From contig NZ_NTMG01000085.1 in NCBI RefSeq assembly GCF_002487355.1, positions 62,001 through 126,000 on the forward strand: a stretch of 64,000 nucleotides of DNA, written 5' to 3'. A model generated the notes under the pieces. The model was not told where the DNA came from and searched no databases. It was given only the letters and a program-made list of their open reading frames with translations. Positions within the stretch are counted from its first letter, which is position 1. Every line of letters starts with the position of its first letter. Positions 36,514-45,686 of this stretch are shown in pieces. This DNA is from Candidatus Methanoperedens sp. BLZ2 (GTDB lineage: Archaea; Halobacteriota; Methanosarcinia; Methanosarcinales; Methanoperedenaceae). Made by a program: the position numbers and the translations under genes.

Positions 36514-36987
36514 ATGAACATTGGCGAAATACCTGCTGTTGGCCCATCAAGAGAGAAAACAGAAAAAATGATGAAGTTTTTCCCTCTCTTTATGAATTTT
36601 TATAATGTGTGGATGGACTCTATTTCTGATTTTTCGAATATCTCCCTTGAAGCAATGAACAGGATGCATGACAAAACCGCAAATATAGGGTACGAGATCA
36701 GTCCAGAGAAAAATAAAGAAATATATAACATATGGATAGAGACCTACAGCGATACCTTTAAAGAATTCCTGGGAACAGGTCATTTTGCCCGGGATATGGG
36801 TAAAATCACCTCACTTTTGATCGACGCTCAAAAATACAATCGGGAAATGCTTGAGGAAAATTTACTAAAACCTATGAATCTACCCACAAGTACCGATATT
36901 GATGAAGTGAACAGGGAGCTGTATTCTCTTAAAAAAACAGTAAGAGAATTGACCCGGAAAATCAATGAATTATCACAGGAAAAATGA
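36514..36987 (+). CDS. phaE: PHA synthase subunit PhaE (class III)
   Basis: Starting at MNIGEIPAVGPSREKTEKMM (ATG 36514), the protein has the PhaE segment SLEAMNRMHDKTANIGYEIS and ends in a coiled coil (DEVNRELYSLKKTVRELTRK). PhaE activates PhaC in class III synthases. An upstream in-frame start at 36469 lies inside the previous gene and is less likely. It is followed by phaC. Confidence 0.82.
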   Translation: MNIGEIPAVGPSREKTEKMMKFFPLFMNFYNVWMDSISDFSNISLEAMNRMHDKTANIGYEISPEKNKEIYNIWIETYSDTFKEFLGTGHFARDMGKITSLLIDAQKYNREMLEENLLKPMNLPTSTDIDEVNRELYSLKKTVRELTRKINELSQEK

Positions 36988-36994
36988 TTATTTT

Positions 36995-38164
36995 ATGATT
37001 CAAACAATGAATGGACTTAATTTAATTGAAGAACCTTTTATAAAATTTACAAAAAGTTGTGAAGTAATTTCAGAGTTAACTGAAATTTCAGTGGGAACAA
37101 CCCCTCATGAGATAGTATATAGTGAAGATAAAATGAAACTTTTTCACTATAAACCAGCAGTGGAAAATCCCTGTCAGGTTCCTGTTCTTATGATATACGC
37201 TCTTGTAAACCGATATTATATCCTTGATCTTTCGCCTGATAAGAGCGTAATAAAGAACCTCCTGGATAAGGGCTTTGACGTTTATGCAATTGACTGGGGA
37301 TACCCCTCAGGGATGGACAAATATCTCACGATAGATGATTATGTGAATGGCTATCTGAATAATGCTGTGGATTATGTCAGGAGAGAATCGGGAGCAGATA
37401 AAATTTCCTTATTAGGCGTATGTGTGGGCGGAACTTTATCCGCAATGTATGCCTCACTTCACCCAGAAAAGGTAAAAAACCTGATAAGTTTTGTTGCACC
37501 TATCAACTTTGATACCGATAAATCCCTGCTCAATATCTGGGCAAAAGAAATGGACGTGGACAAAATAGTGGACTATTATGGTATAGTTCCCGGAGATTTC
37601 CTGAACATGGGATTCCTTCTTCTTGATCCTTTCAGGCTTATGATCGATAAATATGTGGGATTTTTAGAACGGATCGATGACAAGAAAACCGTAGAAAATT
37701 TTCTACGCATGGAAAAATGGATATTTGACAGCCCGGGCCAGGCAGGTGAAGCTTACAGGCAGTTCATGAAAGACTGTTACCAGAAAAACCTCCTGATTAA
37801 AAACAAAATGGAAATCGGAGGAAAGAGGATCAATTTGAAGAAAATTTCCATGCCCTTGCTTAATATTATGGCACAATTTGATCATCTTGTTCCAAATGAA
37901 TCAAGCCAGCCCTTGACAGAGGCTGTATCGAGTACTGATAAAGAATCTATGGTTTTCCCCACAGGTCATATCGGTATGTTCGTTGGCTCAAAATCCCAGA
38001 ATGAGGTTTGCCCGAAAATTGCACAATGGTTAAAACCAAGGTCTATTACCAGTAAAGATGAAACTCCCAAAAGTACAGATGCAGATAGAGATCAAAATAA
38101 AACCGATGTAAAGAAAAGCAAAAGTAAGAAAAGTAATCGCAAATCGAAGGAGATCAAGAAATGA
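36995..38164 (+). CDS. phaC: Class III polyhydroxyalkanoate synthase PhaC
   Basis: The lipase-like box LLGVCVGGTLSAMYASLHPE holds the catalytic cysteine. AQFDHLVPNESS holds the aspartate and PTGHIGMF the histidine. The N-terminal GFDVYAIDWGYPSGMDKYLT is typical of PhaC. With PhaE it polymerises hydroxyacyl-CoA into storage polyester. The C-terminus carries a lysine- and serine-rich tail ([18 protein letters not shown]), which is unusual. The stop overlaps the next ATG. Confidence 0.93.
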   Translation: MIQTMNGLNLIEEPFIKFTKSCEVISELTEISVGTTPHEIVYSEDKMKLFHYKPAVENPCQVPVLMIYALVNRYYILDLSPDKSVIKNLLDKGFDVYAIDWGYPSGMDKYLTIDDYVNGYLNNAVDYVRRESGADKISLLGVCVGGTLSAMYASLHPEKVKNLISFVAPINFDTDKSLLNIWAKEMDVDKIVDYYGIVPGDFLNMGFLLLDPFRLMIDKYVGFLERIDDKKTVENFLRMEKWIFDSPGQAGEAYRQFMKDCYQKNLLIKNKMEIGGKRINLKKISMPLLNIMAQFDHLVPNESSQPLTEAVSSTDKESMVFPTGHIGMFVGSKSQNEVCPKIAQWLKPRSITSKDETPKSTDADRDQNKTDVKKSKSKKSNRKSKEIKK

Positions 38165-38901
38165 GAGTTGAAAACAAGGTCGTAATAATAACAGGATCAG
38201 GAAGCGGTATTGGCCGTGAGACTGCAATATTGTTTGGAAAAGAAGGCGCTAAAGTCGTAGTGGCGGATGTGAATGAAAAAGCAGGCCAGGAAACAGCAGA
38301 ATTAATAAGGAATAACGGAAGTGATGCATTCTTTGCAAAGCTTGATGTATCCGACAGGGAACAGTCAAAAGAAGTTGTAAAGGATACACTGGAAAGATAT
38401 GGAAAGATCGATATCCTGATCAATAATGCAGGAATTATCCAGGATGCATTGATTTCTAAAATGACTGAAGACCAATGGGACAAAGTTATTACTATAGACC
38501 TGAAGGGGCCTTTTAACTGCATCCAGGCAGTTGTAGAAGCAATGACAAAACATGGAACTGGCGAGATCATCAACGTATCTTCAATTGTAGGATTGTACGG
38601 TAATATCGGCCAGTCAAATTATTCAGCAGCCAAAGCAGGGCTGATCGGATTGACAAAAACTCTTGCCAAGGAACTGGGAAGGAAAGGAATAAGGGTCAAT
38701 GCGGTTGCTCCGGGATTTATATATACTCCGATGACAGCAACCGTACCTGAAAAAATACTTGAGATGATGAAGGAAAAAACACCGGTAAAAAGGCTTGGCA
38801 GGCCTGATGATATCGCGTATGCACTGTTATATCTTGCTTCGGATGAAGCAAATTTCGTTAATGGCGCGGTACTTTCTGTTGATGGCGGACTCCTCCTGTA
38901 A
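38161..38901 (+). CDS. phaB: SDR reductase, acetoacetyl-CoA reductase PhaB/FabG-like (first copy)
   Basis: The cofactor loop is [52 protein letters not shown] and the catalytic Y-x3-K follow, with [11 protein letters not shown] downstream. At 246 residues it is a normal FabG/PhaB. In this operon it would reduce acetoacetyl-CoA to (R)-3-hydroxybutyryl-CoA for PhaC. Confidence 0.88.
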   Translation: MRVENKVVIITGSGSGIGRETAILFGKEGAKVVVADVNEKAGQETAELIRNNGSDAFFAKLDVSDREQSKEVVKDTLERYGKIDILINNAGIIQDALISKMTEDQWDKVITIDLKGPFNCIQAVVEAMTKHGTGEIINVSSIVGLYGNIGQSNYSAAKAGLIGLTKTLAKELGRKGIRVNAVAPGFIYTPMTATVPEKILEMMKEKTPVKRLGRPDDIAYALLYLASDEANFVNGAVLSVDGGLLL

Positions 38902-38915
38902 TCCGGGTGGCAACT

Positions 38916-40094
38916 ATGAAGAATGTAGTAATTGCTGCTGCGACCCGTACCGCAATAGGAAAATTCGGTGGAAGTCTTAAAGATTTTAATCCGGCACAAC
39001 TTGGTTCTGTGGTATTGAAGGAAGCATTAAAGCGGGGAAATATAGCAGGAACCGAAGTTAATGAAGTCATAATGGGAAATGTACTTTCTGCAGGGCATGG
39101 CCAGAATGTTGCACGCCAGGCAGCGATTAGCGCAGGTATCCCGGTCGAAGTATCCTCATTCAGCGTAAATAAAGTATGCGGCTCAGGCTTAAAATCAGTT
39201 GTCCTTGGCGCACAGGCTATAATGCTTGGTGATGCTGATGTTGTACTGGCAGGCGGCATGGAGTCAATGTCAAACACTCCTTATGCCTTAAGAAAGGCCC
39301 GCTGGGGAGCCAAAATGGGCAATGACGAACTTGTGGACCTGATGGTTCATGACGGTCTCTGGGATATTTTCAATAATTATCATATGGGCGTTACAGCAGA
39401 GAATGTAGCGGCAAAATTCGGAATTTCCAGGGATGAACAGGATGATCTGTCAGCAAAGAGCCAGAATAAAGCGGAGGCTGCCATAAAAGCCGGGAAATTC
39501 AGGGATGAGATCGTTTCTGTGCCAGTCCCTGTTCCAAAAGGCGAACCTGTTCTTTTTGATACTGATGAATTCCCGAGGTTCGGGACAACCAAAGAATCGC
39601 TTGCTAAACTGAAAAGCGCATTTAAAAAGGACGGTACTGTGACAGCAGGCAATTCTTCGGGGATTAATGATGGTGCGGCTGCTTTGCTTTTAATGTCCGA
39701 AGAGAAAGCAAAAGAAAAAGGAATTGTTCCCCTTGCAACCATCAAAAGCTATGGTTTATCAGGGGTGGCTCCCGATATTATGGGCACAGGCCCGATCAAT
39801 GCAAGTAAAAAAGCTTTGCAGCGGGCGAATCTTTCCGTGAGCCAGCTTGACCTTATTGAGGCAAATGAAGCATTTGCGGCGCAAAGCATTGCGGTCAACA
39901 GGGAACTTGGTCTTGATCCTGAAAAGGTTAACGTGAACGGCGGCGCCATAGCCCTGGGACATCCCATAGGGGCAAGCGGCGCAAGGATACTTGTTACACT
40001 TCTCCATGAATTAAAGAGAAGGAATGGCACATATGGCCTTGCAACCCTCTGTATAGGAGGAGGGCAGGGTATAGCCGTTGTTGTAAAGAGGTGA
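38916..40094 (+). CDS. phaA: Acetyl-CoA acetyltransferase (thiolase) PhaA
   Basis: The nucleophilic cysteine is in [20 protein letters not shown]. The C-terminal motifs [20 protein letters not shown] and [17 protein letters not shown] hold the histidine and second cysteine. It condenses two acetyl-CoA into acetoacetyl-CoA, the first PHA step. The ATG at 38916 has a gggtgg ribosome binding site; a GTG at 38907 is the alternative. Confidence 0.94.
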   Translation: MKNVVIAAATRTAIGKFGGSLKDFNPAQLGSVVLKEALKRGNIAGTEVNEVIMGNVLSAGHGQNVARQAAISAGIPVEVSSFSVNKVCGSGLKSVVLGAQAIMLGDADVVLAGGMESMSNTPYALRKARWGAKMGNDELVDLMVHDGLWDIFNNYHMGVTAENVAAKFGISRDEQDDLSAKSQNKAEAAIKAGKFRDEIVSVPVPVPKGEPVLFDTDEFPRFGTTKESLAKLKSAFKKDGTVTAGNSSGINDGAAALLLMSEEKAKEKGIVPLATIKSYGLSGVAPDIMGTGPINASKKALQRANLSVSQLDLIEANEAFAAQSIAVNRELGLDPEKVNVNGGAIALGHPIGASGARILVTLLHELKRRNGTYGLATLCIGGGQGIAVVVKR

Positions 40095-40098
40095 AATT

Positions 40099-40956
40099 AT
40101 GGGTTGCAGGAAGAAAGGCAGATTGGACGGTAAGGTTGCCCTTGTTACCGGAGGCTCAAGAGGTATCGGAAAAGCTATCTCTTTACGCCTCGCGGAAGAA
40201 GGAGCAGACGTGGTAATTAATTACCAGAATACGAAAGAGCATGCTGAGACGGTTTCAAAGCTCATTGACATGATGGGCATGGCAGGCAAGCTTGAAAAAA
40301 TTGCCTCACAGATACACAAGATGGATAATAAAGAACATGCAAAAGAGTTCTCAAGACAACTGGATGCCATTGAAAAGCACTCTTATATATGCCAGGCAAA
40401 TGTCAGTAATTTTGAGCAGGTAAAAAAGATGCAGGAAGAGGTCATAAAACAATTCGGGAAACTGGACATCCTGATCAATAATGCCGGAATAGTAAGGGAT
40501 AAATCTTTTGTAAAAATGACTTCTGACATGTGGGATGATGTTATGCATGTGAATCTGGATGGATCTTTCTATTGCACCAAGGCTTTCATAGAAGGAATGC
40601 TTGAGAGAAAGTATGGCAGGGTTATAAATATTTCTTCAGTCGTCGGAAGAATGGGCAATTTCGGGCAGGCAAATTATACTGCATCAAAAGCAGGAATGAT
40701 TGGCCTCACAAAGGCGCTTGCAAAGGAATTTGCAGGGAAGGGGGTCACCGTGAATGCAATTGCACCCGGATTTATTGAAACCGATATGGTAAAAGGTGTC
40801 CCTGGTGATGTAATGGATAAGATTCTCGCAAAAATTCCTCTCGGCAGGCTTGGTAAAGCTTCCGAAGTCGCAGGAACCGTTGCTTTTCTTGCATCTCAGG
40901 AAGGGGATTATATCACAGGACAGGTTATTGACATAAATGGAGGACTCTATATCTGA
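40099..40956 (+). CDS. Second PhaB/FabG-like SDR reductase with a ~35-residue insertion
   Basis: The SDR core is intact: ALVTGGSRGIGKAISLRLAE, INNAGIVRDKSF, NISSVVGRMGNFGQANYTAS and APGFIETDMVKG. Compared with the first copy it has an extra helical, charged segment (about residues 50-85, including KLEKIASQIHKMDNKEHAKE) between the NYQN strand and the ICQANVSN strand. It ends the PHA operon. It may differ in chain-length or cofactor use. Confidence 0.85.
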   Translation: MGCRKKGRLDGKVALVTGGSRGIGKAISLRLAEEGADVVINYQNTKEHAETVSKLIDMMGMAGKLEKIASQIHKMDNKEHAKEFSRQLDAIEKHSYICQANVSNFEQVKKMQEEVIKQFGKLDILINNAGIVRDKSFVKMTSDMWDDVMHVNLDGSFYCTKAFIEGMLERKYGRVINISSVVGRMGNFGQANYTASKAGMIGLTKALAKEFAGKGVTVNAIAPGFIETDMVKGVPGDVMDKILAKIPLGRLGKASEVAGTVAFLASQEGDYITGQVIDINGGLYI

Positions 40957-41024
40957 AAATGGATTTTCGGGCGGCGGACAGAAGTGAATTATTCCGTCGT
41001 TTCGCCCACTTTGTCGCTGATAAC

Positions 41025-42986
41025 TCATTCTTTTACCCGTGAGCTCCCAGGCGGTAAAAACATCGCTATCCTGTCCGGCGAAGCTATCGTTTTTATGAGC
41101 TTTTTATCCTCGAATTTTTCATTCAGCAAACGGTATATCTTCTTTGAAATGTCGTTCTGGTTGAACTCACCCGGTTCAACCTCCAGGATGAACTGAGCTG
41201 TTTTCTTTACAGCACTCAATGGTCCTCCGATCAGCCTTTTCTCTTCACCAAGCTCAAGACCAAGCGCCGCGCCCAGTATTACATCCTTGAAGTAATTTCG
41301 CTTTCCCCTTATCACAAAAGCGCCTTTTGCCACATATTCACCTGATTCAGGGGTTTTTGAGACCTGCTCAGGTAACACCCAGTAAGCGTCCCCGCTTACC
41401 TGCCCTGATTTCCAGATGCCTGAATATGAAACAGTGAACTGCGCAGCTTCAAGAAGCGTGGTTTCAGGCACCTCTTTTCCTTCTGTTTTGATTACAACAG
41501 CAGGAGAACCTGATACATGGGCATGGAAGAAAATATCTTTTTTCTGGAGGTATTTTTTCACGATATCCTCGTTACTCTGGGCATCCCTTCCCCCGATAAC
41601 AAGGAATCCATCAGATGAGAAAAACCACCGGAATTGCTCAAACCACTTTTGTTTTGGTTTCTGGATTTTCTTACTTATTTTCGGAGCTTCTTTTTTCCCT
41701 GTCAATTTCTTTGTATCTTCTATCGCAGCAAGCGCACCTTTTATCTTTCCCGATAATTTTTTTGACCTGTCATAATAGACCTGGGAATTCTGTGTTACCG
41801 TGAGACGTACATCGAGCTCTACTTCCTCATTATCCAGCAGCACATTGATCAGGCCTTTTCCGGGATTAATGGATTTGATCACTTTTGCTTCAGGCATCTC
41901 TGATGTTTTCAATATGTTCTTGATATCGTCCCATGAATATCCTTTCTCCCTGGCATTATTGATGACCTTTAAGATCCCATCGCATGTCTGGTAATGCGAA
42001 TAGATCAATTCTCCTTTATGAACAAGCTTTTGCTCATCTTCCCTGAATTTTGCTAGCGCAAGGATCTGTTTCTGGAGGCGGTATTCGTATGAACTCGTTT
42101 TTTCTTCCTTTGCTGCTTTTACAACTTTGACGGCTTCATTTTTCTTTTTTGCCTCGCTGCTGAAATATTCATCAAGCGCCTCATTGAAAGTGCTAAAAGA
42201 TATCTTCTCATTTTTCTCGTAAAGGGAAATAGGGAAAGGAAGCACGTCTATTTTTATCCCATCTTTCAGGGTTATTTGTGGTTTCAGTTCCGTGCTTAGC
42301 GGTTTAAAAACATCCTGTAGCGCATTTTGCAATGAAGACAGATCCTTTATATCCTTCGCTGGTGTATTTTTCTCAATTCCGGCGCGGATGCAAAGCTCTT
42401 CTGCATACTGGCCCCCAATATTCATTTTTGTTGCCACAGTTCTGACGATGTCTGCATCAGAATGTGCGAACATTTCTTTTAGCTGATCCTGCGTGGCAGT
42501 AATGGGACTGATCTGTGCCTGCGGCAACTCATAAGGCTCGCCTCCCCGGACTTTCCTGTCCCTGAAGCTTATGGATTTTAATGGCAGTATTATCTGCTTT
42601 TCAGAGTTCAATAAAACGATATTCCCCCTTGAAAATAGTTCTATGATAAGGATGGTCTTATCCTCGCCGCGCTGGATATGCATCTCGATTATCCTGTCAA
42701 AATCATACTGTGAAACATCTGTTATCCTGCCCCCTGTCAGGTGTTTTCGAAGAAGCATCGGGAATGACTGCGGGAATTTCGGGGCAACCTCAGGATTTTT
42801 CGTGAGATGAAAGCGTTTTCCTGCCTCTATGACAAGATTAGTCCTTCCTTCTTTGAAAATATGTAGCCCAACCCTGATCTCATCCGGTGAATGCTGGTAT
42901 ATCTTTGTGATCTTGGCATCAAGAAGACGGGGATGCAATTCCCTTACCAGCGCTGCAACGTCCACGCTTGACATTTCCTGTTTCAT
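41025..42986 (-). CDS. rqcH: RqcH/NEMF-family ribosome quality control protein (NFACT)
   Basis: The 653-residue protein has the NFACT-N domain (MSSVDVAALVRELHPRLLDA, then KRFHLTKNPEVAPKFPQSFP), a coiled middle and the NFACT-R domain (KWFEQFRWFFSSDGFLVIGG). It binds stalled 50S/peptidyl-tRNA complexes and adds C-terminal tails. An internal ATG at 42974 (MSSVDVAAL) is a possible start. Confidence 0.92.
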   Translation of the reverse strand: MKQEMSSVDVAALVRELHPRLLDAKITKIYQHSPDEIRVGLHIFKEGRTNLVIEAGKRFHLTKNPEVAPKFPQSFPMLLRKHLTGGRITDVSQYDFDRIIEMHIQRGEDKTILIIELFSRGNIVLLNSEKQIILPLKSISFRDRKVRGGEPYELPQAQISPITATQDQLKEMFAHSDADIVRTVATKMNIGGQYAEELCIRAGIEKNTPAKDIKDLSSLQNALQDVFKPLSTELKPQITLKDGIKIDVLPFPISLYEKNEKISFSTFNEALDEYFSSEAKKKNEAVKVVKAAKEEKTSSYEYRLQKQILALAKFREDEQKLVHKGELIYSHYQTCDGILKVINNAREKGYSWDDIKNILKTSEMPEAKVIKSINPGKGLINVLLDNEEVELDVRLTVTQNSQVYYDRSKKLSGKIKGALAAIEDTKKLTGKKEAPKISKKIQKPKQKWFEQFRWFFSSDGFLVIGGRDAQSNEDIVKKYLQKKDIFFHAHVSGSPAVVIKTEGKEVPETTLLEAAQFTVSYSGIWKSGQVSGDAYWVLPEQVSKTPESGEYVAKGAFVIRGKRNYFKDVILGAALGLELGEEKRLIGGPLSAVKKTAQFILEVEPGEFNQNDISKKIYRLLNEKFEDKKLIKTIASPDRIAMFLPPGSSRVKE

Positions 42987-43068
42987 GTAAGGGGGCTATA
43001 TGAAGGGGATGTTAATTTAAGTTTGTCATCAAAAATCTGCGGATTTTTGATGTTTGTTGGGGCAATGA

Positions 43069-43203
43069 CTACAGGTGCATTTTCTCTATCTGAGCTTTTG
43101 CTTTTTGGGCTTCATTCTTTAGTCCGATTTTCTCAAATATATCGAGAGCTTTTTGTGTTGATTTAAACCGTCTCAAAAAATCGGTAATTTCAAATAATAT
43201 CAC
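43069..43203 (-). pseudogene. Small remnant resembling the tail of a TPR protein
   Basis: A 44-codon frame ends with KSTQKALDIFEKIGLKNEAQ and then KAKAQIEKMHL, which resembles the last helices of archaeal TPR proteins. No further repeats are upstream on this strand. The nearby aaaaatctgcggatttttga is a hairpin that could end transcription. Confidence 0.4.
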
Positions 43204-43245
43204 TTAACATATCTCCATATATCAAAATCATCCGGAGTAAAATTT

Positions 43246-43803
43246 ATGCCCCGTCTTCCCCCACACCAACGCCTGACAACAGATTTCCCTGTCCTTCATT
43301 TCGGAAAAGTACCGGAATTCGATAGCAAGACCTGGGATTTCCGTGTTGAAGGGCTTGTTGAAAATCCCGTCAGGCTGACATACGATGAATTACTTGCGCT
43401 TGAAAAAACGGTGGATGTAAGCGACTTTCATTGTGTGACAGGATGGAGCAGGTTTGAAAATAAATGGGAGGGGGTTCGATTCAGTGACCTGGCAAAACTC
43501 GTAAGACCAAAAAGCAATGTCCGGTTCGCTACGATAGAGGCTGACGGTGGATATACAACCAGCCTTGCACTTTCGGAACTCATGGAGCCTGATGTCATTC
43601 TTGCATACAATTTTGAGGGAAAGCCCCTTGAAGCATTGCACGGCGGGCCGCTCCGGCTTGTCGTCCCGAAAAAATACGCTTACAAGAGCGCCAAATGGGT
43701 GAGAAAAGTTGTATTTACGGAAAAAAAGGAGTTGGGCTTCTGGGAACAGAGGGGATACAGCGACAGCGCAGACCCGTGGAAAGAGGAAAGGTATTCGTAT
43801 TAA
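43246..43803 (+). CDS. Sulfite-oxidase-like molybdopterin oxidoreductase (small, YuiH-type)
   Basis: The 185-residue protein matches the molybdopterin-binding domain of sulfite-oxidase-like enzymes: WDFRVEGLVENPVRLTYDEL, the Mo-ligand cysteine in SDFHCVTGWSRF, and LHGGPLRLVVPKKYAYKSAK. It has no signal peptide and no dimerisation domain. The substrate is unknown. Its last 370 bases recur at 44541-44910 on the far side of a RelE-like gene. Confidence 0.88.
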   Translation: MPRLPPHQRLTTDFPVLHFGKVPEFDSKTWDFRVEGLVENPVRLTYDELLALEKTVDVSDFHCVTGWSRFENKWEGVRFSDLAKLVRPKSNVRFATIEADGGYTTSLALSELMEPDVILAYNFEGKPLEALHGGPLRLVVPKKYAYKSAKWVRKVVFTEKKELGFWEQRGYSDSADPWKEERYSY

Positions 43804-43937
43804 TTAAACAATTCCTGGGATGCCCGGTTGAAGATATGCGGCGCGTCTTTTGGCTGGCGATCTGAATGCATAAATACAAAAATATAAACGGTGGATGGTA
43901 GTAAAACTATTTAAGTTTCAAAATAGGTAATATAAGT

Positions 43938-44153
43938 ATGCAACAGGAAATTTATTTTAGCTTTGATGAGAAAAGAGTAAAAGACATCTCAAAGAGCATA
44001 GCTAGTGAAGTGGCAAACAGAATTTATGATGAATTTCTACTTGCAAGATATATTCCAGAAATTATATCAATAGAAAAAGGCAGTGTTGTACCGATAAAAA
44101 CTGAAGATTTTAAAAAACAAATAGCACAGAGAATAAAGTCAATGGCTGAATAA
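43938..44153 (+). CDS. Small protein, possible antitoxin (convergent to a RelE-like gene)
   Basis: The 71-residue protein reads MQQEIYFSFDEKRVKDISKS and ends TEDFKKQIAQRIKSMAE. It is helical and charged. Its 3' end overlaps the 3' end of the RelE-like gene on the opposite strand by 15 bp. Convergent order is unusual for a TA pair, so the antitoxin role is only a guess. Confidence 0.5.
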   Translation: MQQEIYFSFDEKRVKDISKSIASEVANRIYDEFLLARYIPEIISIEKGSVVPIKTEDFKKQIAQRIKSMAE

Positions 44154-44489
44154 TTCCATTATATTCTTTATTCCACCTTCAAATGCATATTCCAGTTTTC
44201 CAATAAGCTGATTTATTACTTTTTGCTGCTTTTCCTTGTGTTCCCATCTGACAATGTAAAATTTTTCATTTTCTTGATTGAAAATCACGTAAAGCCTGTA
44301 AGGTGGACGCATGAATTTAATTTCGCCTAAAACGTATTTGTCTCTCACATGAAGTAGCTTGATTGCATTTTTGCCCATTCTTTCTATCTTTTCTATTGAT
44401 TTGCAAATCAGTTCCAATTGTCTTTTTTCTTTTATACTTTCGATTTCTTTTTGAAACGATGGAACGATTATTACTTCAAAGCCCTTCAT
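44139..44489 (-). CDS. RelE/ParE-like toxin
   Basis: The 116-residue protein has the RelE/ParE pattern VPSFQKEIESIKEKRQLELI, GEIKFMRPPYRLYVIFNQEN and KFYIVRWEHKEKQQKVINQL. RelE-type toxins cut mRNA on the ribosome. It lies between the two copies of the sulfite-oxidase-like gene's 3' part. Confidence 0.72.
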   Translation of the reverse strand: MKGFEVIIVPSFQKEIESIKEKRQLELICKSIEKIERMGKNAIKLLHVRDKYVLGEIKFMRPPYRLYVIFNQENEKFYIVRWEHKEKQQKVINQLIGKLEYAFEGGIKNIMELFSH

Positions 44490-44540
44490 TCCTGCAAGTT
44501 ATTGTAGTCCGAATATAAAGATGTTGCGAGCAAATGAAAC

Positions 44541-44910
44541 TGTGACAGGATGGAGCAGGTTTGATAATAAATGGGAGGGCATTCGATTCAGTGACCTGGC
44601 AAAACTTGTAAGACCAAAAAGCAATGCCCGGTTCGCTACAATTGAGGCTGATGGTGGTTATACAACCAGCCTTGCACTTATGGAACTCATGGAGCCTGAT
44701 GTCATTCTTGCATACAATTTTGAGGGAAAGCCCCTTGAAGTATTGCACGGCGGGCCGCTCCGGCTTGTCGTCCCGAAAAAATACGCTTACAAGAGCGCCA
44801 AATGGGTGAGAAAAGTTGTATTTACGGAAAAAAAGGAGCTGGGCTTCTGGGAACAGAGGGGATACAGCGACAGCGCAGACCCGTGGAAAGAGGAAAGGTA
44901 TTCGTATTAA
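44541..44910 (+). pseudogene. Second copy of the 3' two-thirds of the sulfite-oxidase-like gene
   Basis: This segment matches 43434-43803 without indels, with about 13 base differences (96% identity by eye). Similarity starts just after the Mo-ligand cysteine codon and ends at the stop codon. An ORF from 44521 would give 129 residues but lacks the cysteine. Seven of 12 changed codons are silent. Confidence 0.88.
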
Positions 44911-45437
44911 TAAAAATCTTCTTTTTCCTCCTGATCATAATCCAGAATCTTATATTTCAAACCTTCAAAAACATTGAATACGATCGGGCAGATTGAACAA
45001 TTTACAATTACATTTATTAATCTTGAAGTGAAATCATTCTTATGCAAATGAGGATAAGCCACACAATCTTTAGGCCGATAGGCATAGCATGAACACGAAT
45101 TATTTTTGAGGAAAGGGCATGGCATCTTATCAAAAGTATAATCGTTTGATTCGTGATTTTTTATAAGATACTTGCTTTTCAATTCAGCAACAGGAATCCC
45201 TGAACCTTTTGAGAATTTATCAATATCTTCATTATCCAGGGTTGGTACCATTTCTATACAGCAATTGGCACATTTTTGACAATCTATTTCTGAGACTATA
45301 TCACGATATAATCTATGAACAATTGAATCTATTTTTTCATCCGTTATATCGCAATTTTTCAAAAACGACCGGAATTCCCAGTTCTCTTTTTCTTTTTGTT
45401 TTGATATCTTCTTTATCTTACTGATGTCAGTTTCCAT
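44907..45437 (-). CDS. YkgJ-family cysteine-cluster protein
   Basis: The Cys pattern CQKCANCCIEMVP, then MPCPFLKNNSCSCYAYRPKD and NCSICP, is the YkgJ (UPF0153) zinc- or iron-cluster family. The 176-residue length fits. The ATG overlaps the end of the pyrE remnant (GGAAACTGA), so it once belonged to that operon. The biochemical role of the family is poorly known. Confidence 0.82.
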   Translation of the reverse strand: METDISKIKKISKQKEKENWEFRSFLKNCDITDEKIDSIVHRLYRDIVSEIDCQKCANCCIEMVPTLDNEDIDKFSKGSGIPVAELKSKYLIKNHESNDYTFDKMPCPFLKNNSCSCYAYRPKDCVAYPHLHKNDFTSRLINVIVNCSICPIVFNVFEGLKYKILDYDQEEKEDFY

Positions 45438-45686
45438 GCAACAACTCGCCGATCCTCACAAGTGGTATTAATTCAACACCTTCATCTTTTAGGAGTTTGA
45501 TCGCTTTCAAAACAGAACCTCCTGTAGTGGCAACATCTTCGACCATGAGTGCAGTGCTGTTTTTTATAAAATCTCCTACAATCTGCCCTTTTGTCCCGTA
45601 TTCCTTGGCTTCTTTCCCGAGGAAAGGGTAAAATCCCCGGATTTAATTGCCCCGCATTCTTTCAGGGAATCTGTAAGTGATGTCAT
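45427..45686 (-). pseudogene. pyrE: Orotate phosphoribosyltransferase (pyrE) with two internal deletions
   Basis: The start [20 protein letters not shown], continuing LSSGKK, is a PyrE N-terminus; its ATG overlaps the carS stop (TAATG). The sequence then jumps, out of frame, to KEAKEYGTKGQIVGDF and the PRPP loop ALMVEDVATTGGSVLKAIKL. It then joins directly to LKDEGVELIPLVRIGELL. About 60 and about 24 residues are missing compared with the usual ~180. The first junction carries a shared ggaaagaa, as expected for deletion between short repeats. Confidence 0.82.

Noticed and set aside
44521-44910. A functional short sulfite-oxidase-like protein
   Set aside because: It lacks the Mo-ligand cysteine and the first third of the domain and is a partial copy of 43246-43803.
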